NCBI GenBank assembly: GCA_030267965.1 | Contig: BRYA01000148.1 | Coordinates: 16,944 to 80,943, forward strand | DNA length: 64,000 nucleotides | DNA from: Triparma columacea | Taxonomy: Eukaryota; Sar; Bolidophyceae; Parmales; Triparmaceae | Direction: 5' to 3' | In this document: piece after piece, positions 60,501-64,000 of the stretch | Layout of the letters: every line of letters begins with the position of its first letter | How positions within the stretch are numbered: the first letter of the stretch is position 1 | Program-made: the position numbers and the translations under genes | The notes under the pieces: model-generated | Databases searched by the model: none | Told to the model about the DNA's origin: nothing | The model's input: only the letters and a program-made list of their open reading frames with translations

Positions 60501-62649
60501 AATAATGGAGAATAGGGAGAGAAGTTATGCTATGGGCAACACTAAGAGAAGTGCTGCACATAGGGCATCTGAAGAAGTCGCAATTAAGTTCACAAATAGG
60601 GGAGAGAAGACAACCAAGGTAGAATTTGTCACCAAGGTAGAGCTTGATAGCTCTGTGAGTGTGGAGGCAACAGGATCAACTCTGGAGAGGCACCTAGACG
60701 AGGCTGCTGAGGCAGAACGCTACTTTATTGACCTTGTCCCTTTAATTGAGATGTCTAAGCAAGTTGGCGAGGCCTTGGGTGCTAATTTGGTTTGGGACGG
60801 AGGACAACTTGGAGGAGCACACTCAAGGAAGGACAGAGAGAGACATGTTGAGGAGGTTTGCAAGGATAATGTCGCTTTGAGAGAGGTTGTGAAGAAGTAC
60901 CCTTGGTTTGTCACTTTGCTGAAGAGGGCAAGGCTTTGTGAGTATAGCTCCAACAGTTCACAGTCTACTAAGCTTGAGTGTGTTGAGGAGAAGGAGGCAA
61001 GGGTGATTGGGAACAACTTGATGCCTTGTTTGAAGAGTAGGAAGGTGATTGAGGCTGGGGTAGATATGTGGAGATTGCAAAACAGGGCTGTTGGGGAACT
61101 GTTTGAGGAGTTTCCATGGATGGAGGGCATGTTTGTGGAGATAGGGAAGGGAGTTGTGAAGGCTGCACCGTGGGGGATGATGTGGAGAGTTACTGTTGGT
61201 GCTGTTACATCGATTGTTGATTTGCTTACTGATGTGTATGTGACGTACATGTTTTGGAGTGATAAGAAGTATGGGTACTTCAAGGCATCTTTAGCAAGTT
61301 TGGCAGTGTCCATTGGGCTTCAGATGTTTGGTGTTTGGGCTCAGAACAAGAAGCTGGGGATGAAGAGGGTGGTGCGGGAGTGGATTCCAATCTTGCTTGG
61401 GTACAAGCCTGCAGTTGATGCCTACAGGGTTGCAACTGGAGCAAAGCGAGAGGTTGGGGTTGAAGTAGGGGCAATGACAGAAATGACAGGTATGAAAATG
61501 GTTGAGATGTTTGCTGAGGCAATTCCTGGAGTGATCATCCAACTTATGGCTATAGCAACAAGTGACAAAGATGTTGGAACTTCAGCATGGCTTTCTGTTG
61601 CAGTGTCAGCAATTACAACAGGCTTTGCCTCAGCAACAATTAGTTATGACTGGGACACAGACCCTGCTAGGAGAGAACAGTCACCAGATTTTTATGGGTA
61701 CATACCAGCAAAAGCAAGCAAGAGAACAGTAGTGTTTGTTTCCATGATGCTATTCACTGCAGGAATGCTTCTAATAAGATGTACAACAATAGTTCTTCTT
61801 GGGTTGATGGGAGGTAGTTGGGCCTTTCTCTACATTGGAGCTGACCTTGGTCTGTACTTATTGGTTAAGATATTGAGGGGAGACTTCTGGTATTGGAAGC
61901 GATTAGGGGGGAATGTGGAGATTGTAAGTAGCATTATATTGAGAGTGATTGTAAAGATCATTGTAGACTTCACTTCAATTGTGCAGTTTAGGCATCCTAA
62001 CGAAGTTGGGGGAGCATATTGGTTGTTTGGTCTTGTATTGACAATGGTAAGTCTACTAACCCTAACCCTAACAGTGTCAATATATATATATATATTTTCT
62101 CCTTATGTAGATGACAACCCAATTGATATTGCATCATTTATAGTGAAGTATATCATACCAATAACTACCATGTGCTTTGCTGTCTTCTTTTGGAACATTG
62201 AGATGAACTACTTGCACACTTTCTGGAGTACACTGAGGTCAAAGGATATGTCAATGGCATACTTCCTTGAAGGAGAAAATGATGCATTAAAGTTTGAGGT
62301 CTTTAAAAGGTCAAAACATCATTGGGTCTCAATTGAAAGCGACTTAAGAAAGTGGATTGAGTCAAACTGGGCTAAGTGGGAAGAGGAGCATCCAGAGTGG
62401 TTTACTGATGTGAAGAAAGCAACAGTACCTGTAGACTTCATTCCAGCAGATGGAGATGCTAGAAGGAGAGAGAGTTTTAGGAGAGCAAGTGTTGATGTTG
62501 AAGCTGAGGGTGGTCTAGCAGGCACTTTGAGAGCAAGTATTAGGAGAGCAAGTGTTGGAGGCGCTGATGGTAAAGATATTGCAGGGATAGGAAATGGGAA
62601 GCCTAAAGTAAGCAGCGTCGTACCGATAGAAGATGAGCATGGGGAGTGA
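51562..62649 (+). CDS. Giant duplicated START-array/polytopic membrane protein, 3695 residues
   Basis: One uninterrupted ORF of 11,088 bases; most neighbours have introns. Residues 10-110 are PAPTLALA repeats. The rest is two tandem copies of one architecture, offset about 1,772-1,802 residues: residues ~140-1760 and ~1910-3570. Each copy has four or five START-like domains. Visible repeats are the EVLNFLL...HHNP block, GIDKFLW...VWAAFGVTVDKS, ECVADCSAEEAAAWFFE with a closing RRSFDKSKEVD-type helix, and AAAFFWDV. Each copy ends with a polytopic module of about nine spans (SMLDLLTDIYVTLMF, MFAEAIPAVIIQLMAI, SYDFDTHPEKRQQTPDFYGYVP, DFTSIVHFRHPYELGGAYW). The C terminus has RRESFRRASVDV and RRASVGG. 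START domains bind lipids; the module resembles XK-related scramblases only loosely. Function is unknown; lipid binding at a membrane is inferred. Confidence 0.85.
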   Translation: MDMRPPSPANGDPVPTPASPTPAPTITLAPAPTLALAPAPTLALAPAPTLALAPTPAPAPTPAPTLAPAPTPAPTLALAPAPTLALAPTPAPTLAPAPTPAPAPTLSDPPSSASGHLPSQCDPDNEEQNALIHNEIYDALVFRGAVEGQLDLSKDDIVKELKQGIFIHDSPDKVLNFLLEECAVGVWRRHILDPLEEEGGTRLAFWRHYLRDKVVEYVFTLETTHDLYNQAHTITLTSVRDKDLTSVAMKKLTDQDQIGKKASRRAGLEGKLHLEAALYGQTRLVLTGKCRAEETTFSAGKKLDIHFLYSSLKGIIGEIEKNFHKPGVIDERRKRHFVEEVMPSPPPLTVEEESMLEGVQGLENELYKEGKRVKRTLKEGIDKFLWRQGDKVWAAFGVTVDKSAEGMLAELSLGDTYTYARKHLKENGNLPRVIRNNVDGTRSHHSHVGVHLPSPAKDRLFESWFTWKEIKLSNGRAGYLFGFVPLTEYLGGGFKNLSKKGFVLAETKGVYFFNEIAPNVCRVTRIQTVDLHFQGLQKTLMDNAIDYLVKSQLVQADTLQEKFRRNGKEVDAEVRGALVERMREGVELEEDQKKVFEEVEELFGGEDEEGWGPLESPYEGVKMKIKYQQQVQGERSLALGQGESTADCTAEEATAWFFEYCSRERTQTDREEGNPARFEISKADNRINEKLVAFIKKMPKLLNNRDFMVKFVWRKEEYGSYTVAGISVDGHPDYGENTRKLVRGTSKMLITATNIKSVGSIPQCNIRILQYFDLGGYVPTSVLDKRMPKALKILDSMSRTFDKSKEVDKVALVSLANIIKNEPQDYTEEEKAVMRDGKEFYGKCMTSNKFKNLKSPDPRVKMKAVHLEDESLVVGVCEAVVDASLAECVAYEFIKDSRERKAKLGKKYKMIKTKKLNGHSQLYLNRRSLGVRGFSDREWRSFICWQKEEGDKVCWTVYKDTNLLDEEFPLSSQSVLATVRTTWLFEALTTTGGVSQTRITFASKVDIKGSVPSFVMNRLSTGYASNMIELRKRFDQSKEIDAYNRKDIAQNFKDLEVMSSEMLACKFEGVKGADKISGGSIAQTWVKGEGGGKGEGRTILTIRARLDEAAAFFWDVTSRFWVKKGRIVEILRREGFEMVVKRLEKIESKHGGIHHTREFLSKMKLVRVDDGILIMTVEPTEGEEKVQRRSSRKRSSLKSTTNATESTTVRFTKVGEKHTKVELVTNLSLGGNASKGATTDVLKKHLCQANEANFYFNNLQSSSEMTEEDGKIAAEELMMRVKEREKGEIKAKAVKDVIAANNALRELVEKYTFVEAMLCSVVENKLRPMVKVGGKAECLEKKEGRDIGSSLAITLATTLTATHGVDEWAHQYPSLRQLMREYIWLRPLFESIGYTLVGEVRWGVKARVMVGAATSMLDLLTDIYVTLMFRKDDEKQGYFQASLASLAVSMGIQLLFVWINNKKLGMKRVMREWFPVLIGFKPALDAFRVATGRKQEVGHAVDPMMEMAMMKSVEMFAEAIPAVIIQLMAIATTNQEKDIANSAWISLVVSILSTGFISATISYDFDTHPEKRQQTPDFYGYVPAFASKRTIVFASILLVSSGLLLIRCTTIVLLGLLGRRWAFAYIGTDLGLYLAVKTSRGDFWYWVPAGGYVEVLISTIVRICVKIVTDFTSIVHFRHPYELGGAYWAFGFVLTMGSLPYAIMVAEHVEVAKRGVEIALTVLWYVIPFTVISFVVFFLNVERQYWNTFFSLQTGKDLTVKLFTEGKDDAAKGFAAFTNSKHHWKSIEEEVRGWVEDSWEGWQEEEPNWLDESMRARIPLEYIPTATARQQEKERRGLVVNTSANKKRVKPVRPEQDIPDQFPSDETSLENPTIADTNLRQKEIAKLMAAVRKRRYNKKGIKESTTRFIAKLEERGAMEGLFHHSQDKHDLKTELGLVLHHNPEEVLNFLLSDVKEGDFIRQTIQTSKKGERIVLWKQTQGRKISAEFLMNMVVIKNTDDSKYTIQIGQVKDVDLAESVAGNSNNPRGIVEGHIRLADFELGQTALTFEGNITVLLKDEKELGAPESKTNVAQSVTTIASKTKNNLPKKISTVKSSSMVKRREIVKAFKCIIGEIEKHFQKPGLVDERRKKHFVEEVMPRAPPLTREEEAMLERVGSLEKELHTKGKRVKGTLKEGIDKFLWRAADNVWAAFGVTVDKSAKGMLAEQFLLDAFEWSEEHFKNNGNLPRIIRNDINGTRSLHYHVGKKVPATTNRLFEIWYVWKEVKLENGQTAYMLGFVPLREYYGASFTNLSKDGFVVGVTRGIYIMAEVAPNVCRVTRIQTVDLKFSGIHKTVMDNAIDYLAKNALVEANRLQKKFRRNGKEVDAEVRGALVEKMRKGVELEEDQEKVFKDLSELFDGEEGGWKPQKSPYEGVKIEIKYKQQEKEKKTLGFGRAECVADCSAEEAAAWFFENCSRERMAISRGVADAAKLEIWKSGKGRINEKLFAVVKKLPFPLHKREFVMRYVWQKGHQDDTIIVAFLPSEEKVDYGGNLGKLVKGTTSGILSATNIKASYGVLQCKLTLTQFMDTGGYIPVKVVNNTIPRALGAISEIRDSFKRDEEVDKAGLASLANIIKNEHQDYTDGEKVAIRKGKEFYEKCKEGGNFDELKSPDERVKMKLVHVDGASSGTGYATTVVDASVEECAAYEYSSLYSRGWKNLASQSGFSQLNSRFVNNHSLYYITTRNLGFPGLNPRDGRSKVTWFKQDDGKVIIDVTDTDKLQVDFPVEAGNVLGKAHTVWVFEPLYTVGDVPQTSVTITTKVELGGVFYSSIMNKIAPRFLAQVSDLRKKFDRSRDIDASTRIQITSRILEIKEMSTETFDAKFLELEGKQKVEGAFPLSDTWIKVEEKGKGWGKTTVTVTADLEEAAAYFWDFESKVHQETTGDVERVVEEKKGTWEVVVRRRQKLESQHGVKKRDREFWSVMKLHKMDEDNIVIIMEPIMENRERSYAMGNTKRSAAHRASEEVAIKFTNRGEKTTKVEFVTKVELDSSVSVEATGSTLERHLDEAAEAERYFIDLVPLIEMSKQVGEALGANLVWDGGQLGGAHSRKDRERHVEEVCKDNVALREVVKKYPWFVTLLKRARLCEYSSNSSQSTKLECVEEKEARVIGNNLMPCLKSRKVIEAGVDMWRLQNRAVGELFEEFPWMEGMFVEIGKGVVKAAPWGMMWRVTVGAVTSIVDLLTDVYVTYMFWSDKKYGYFKASLASLAVSIGLQMFGVWAQNKKLGMKRVVREWIPILLGYKPAVDAYRVATGAKREVGVEVGAMTEMTGMKMVEMFAEAIPGVIIQLMAIATSDKDVGTSAWLSVAVSAITTGFASATISYDWDTDPARREQSPDFYGYIPAKASKRTVVFVSMMLFTAGMLLIRCTTIVLLGLMGGSWAFLYIGADLGLYLLVKILRGDFWYWKRLGGNVEIVSSIILRVIVKIIVDFTSIVQFRHPNEVGGAYWLFGLVLTMVSLLTLTLTVSIYIYIFSPYVDDNPIDIASFIVKYIIPITTMCFAVFFWNIEMNYLHTFWSTLRSKDMSMAYFLEGENDALKFEVFKRSKHHWVSIESDLRKWIESNWAKWEEEHPEWFTDVKKATVPVDFIPADGDARRRESFRRASVDVEAEGGLAGTLRASIRRASVGGADGKDIAGIGNGKPKVSSVVPIEDEHGE
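51640..51880 (+). repeat. Pro-Ala-Pro-Thr coding minisatellite
   Basis: Degenerate tandem units of 12 and 24 bases (GCGCCTACGCTTGCGCTTGC family) encode PAPTLALA and PAPTPAPT near the N terminus of the giant protein. Units of three-base multiples keep the frame, so copy number can change freely. Confidence 0.9.
62056..62095 (-). repeat. Interstitial telomere-type repeat and (TA)n inside coding sequence
   Basis: CTAACCCTAACCCTAAC (62056-62072) is nearly three units of the C-strand telomere repeat, followed by AATATATATATATATATATT. Both are read in frame (TLTLTVSIYIYIF) in copy 2 of the giant protein and are absent from the same place in copy 1. Confidence 0.9.
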
Positions 62650-63931
62650 CTAATAGGGCAGCAACATTTGTAGGAAAAATTGATTTGATTTGTTATCGTT
62701 TTGATTATTATGTAAGTGGTTAGGTGTATGTTGTGTATTGTGGGAGTGTTATATTGGTTCGTGAGTATATAAGAAGCGTAGTAGATGTATTGTGAGGTTT
62801 GAAAAGAAGATTGAGAGTATTTGGAAGAGTAGTAGATGTATTGTGGGAGTGTTAAAGTGGTTTGTGAGTATAATGGAAGTATAGTAGATGTGTATGAAAT
62901 TTTGGAGAGTTTTGGAAGTATTATAGTGATTTGTGAGTATAATGGAAGTGTAGTGGATGTGTATGGGAATGAATTAAATGAGGGGGAGTGTGGTTGTAGA
63001 AAGGAGTTATGGGTTGAGAGAAGAAGAGAGGAGGGTATAAGGTATAATAATGTGTGTAAGTGTAGAAGATGTGTATGAAGATGAAATAGGAGGGCGAGTG
63101 TAGTTTTGGAGAGAAGTGAGAGGATTTATGGGTTGAGGGTAGAAGAGAGGAAAGTGTAAGGTGGAATGATGTGTGTAAGTGTAGTAGATGTGTATGAAGA
63201 TGAATTAAATGAGGGTGAGTGTAGATGTGGAGAGAAGTGAAAGGATTTAAGGGTTGAGGGTAGGAGAGAGGAAGGTGTAAGGTGGAATGATATGTGTAAG
63301 TGAAGTAGATGTGTATGAAGATGAATTAAATGAGAGTGGATGTAGTGTTAGAGAGGAGTGAGAGAAGTTAAGGAGAGAGAGAAGAAGAGAGGAGGGTATA
63401 TGATGGAATGATATGTGTAAGTGTAGTAGATGTGTATGAAGATGAGTTGAAAGAGGATGAGTGTAGTGAAGAAAAGGGAGTGAGAGGAGTTAAAGGGTAG
63501 GAGTGGTGGTTTGTGAGTATAATGAAAGTGTAGTAGATATGTATGGGGATGAATAAGGAGTGTAAGTGTGGTTATTGAAAGAAGAGAGAAGAAGAAAGGG
63601 GTGAAAGAAGTGGTTTGTGAGGATAATGGAAGTGTAGTAGATATGTATGGAGATGAATGAAAGAGTGTGAGTGTGGTTGTGGAGAGGTGAGAGGAGTTAA
63701 GGAGTGAGAGTAAAAGAGAGGAGGGTATAAGGTAAAATGATGTGTGTAAGTGTATTTGATGTGTATGAAGATGAATTAAATGAGTGTGAGTGTAGTTTTG
63801 GAGAGAAGTGAGAGAAGTTAAGGAGAGAGAGTAGAAGAGAGGAGAATATTAGGTTGAATGGTGTGTGTAAGAATAAAGTGTGTGTAAGAGTAAAATCTGT
63901 GCGAAGATAAAGTGTGTGAATGGTGTAAAGT
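62650..63931. repeat. Subtelomeric degenerate repeat, period about 120 bp
   Basis: Between the giant ORF and the telomere the strand is G/A/T-rich and nearly C-free. Units begin ATGTGTGTAAGTGTAGTAGATGTGTATGAAGATGAATTAAATGAG and recur near 63050, 63168, 63290, 63410 and, with more decay, to about 63880. Earlier copies (62770-62960) have GTGGTTTGTGAGTATAATGGAAGTGTAGTAGATG. No gene. Confidence 0.85.
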
Positions 63932-64000
63932 GGGTTAGGGTTAGGGTTAGGGTTAGGGTTAGGGTTAGGGTTAGGGTTAGGGTTAGGGTTAGGGTTAGGG
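63932..64000 (+). repeat. Telomere, (TTAGGG)n
   Basis: Perfect GGGTTA repeats run to the last base; the G-rich strand reads 5' to 3' outward, so this is the right end of a chromosome or scaffold. Confidence 0.98.

Noticed and set aside
62046..62109. GTAAGT...TATGTAG looks like a 64-base intron in the giant ORF
   Set aside because: Removal shifts the frame to an early stop, while read-through matches copy 1 on both sides.

Overview
The window is nuclear DNA of a eukaryote and ends at a chromosome tip: the last ~70 bases are uninterrupted TTAGGG repeats. Most genes have one to seven short introns (about 60-110 bases, GTGAG/GTAAG donors, pyrimidine-rich CAG acceptors, often C-runs rather than T-runs). 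Genes are packed on both strands, often within 10-100 bases of each other. A nuclear plastid Rieske gene (petC) and several proteins with a signal peptide followed by F (ASGF, DAF, SSF) point to an alga with a secondary red plastid, that is a photosynthetic stramenopile. A bolidophyte/Parmales or diatom relative is my best inference; I cannot fix the species.

Layout. 1-9.5 kb: an MBD4-type DNA glycosylase (5' cut), an EXD2-type HNH protein, a CPCC-tail protein, a DUF1499 protein, a glutamate-synthase-like FMN enzyme and an unrecognised UBA-like protein. 9.6-21.6 kb: a polytopic membrane protein (the stand-alone form of a module that recurs later), a pyrimidine-nucleotide carrier, a phosducin-like protein, TMEM245, a DTW-domain tRNA enzyme, and a fused SET/MYND-JmjC protein. 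22-27 kb: two C2H2 zinc-finger genes made by a recent segmental duplication that flanks a membrane protein gene. 27-38.6 kb: a plastid membrane protein, PIGW, a four-exon gene joining a rhodopsin-like 7TM receptor to a START domain and the polytopic module, another membrane protein, a coiled-coil protein and petC. 38.8-50.2 kb: an ArsJ-type transporter head to head with its partner-type GAPDH, a targeted methyltransferase, a GH125 mannosidase head to head with a GT60 GlcNAc transferase, and a METTL2/6-type methyltransferase. 50.2-64 kb: an AT-rich gap, a duplicated 155-bp element, an intronless 11-kb ORF with two tandem copies of [START-like array + polytopic module], then subtelomeric repeats and the telomere.

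The most interesting biology is (1) a protein family in which one polytopic module, with a loose resemblance to XK-related scramblases, is found alone, behind one START domain and a GPCR, and twice behind START arrays; (2) a eukaryotic arsJ-gapdh divergent pair matching a bacterial organoarsenical efflux pathway; (3) a SET+JmjC fusion. Exon joins were derived by eye from splice consensus, reading phase and family alignment from memory; almost all joins keep phase.
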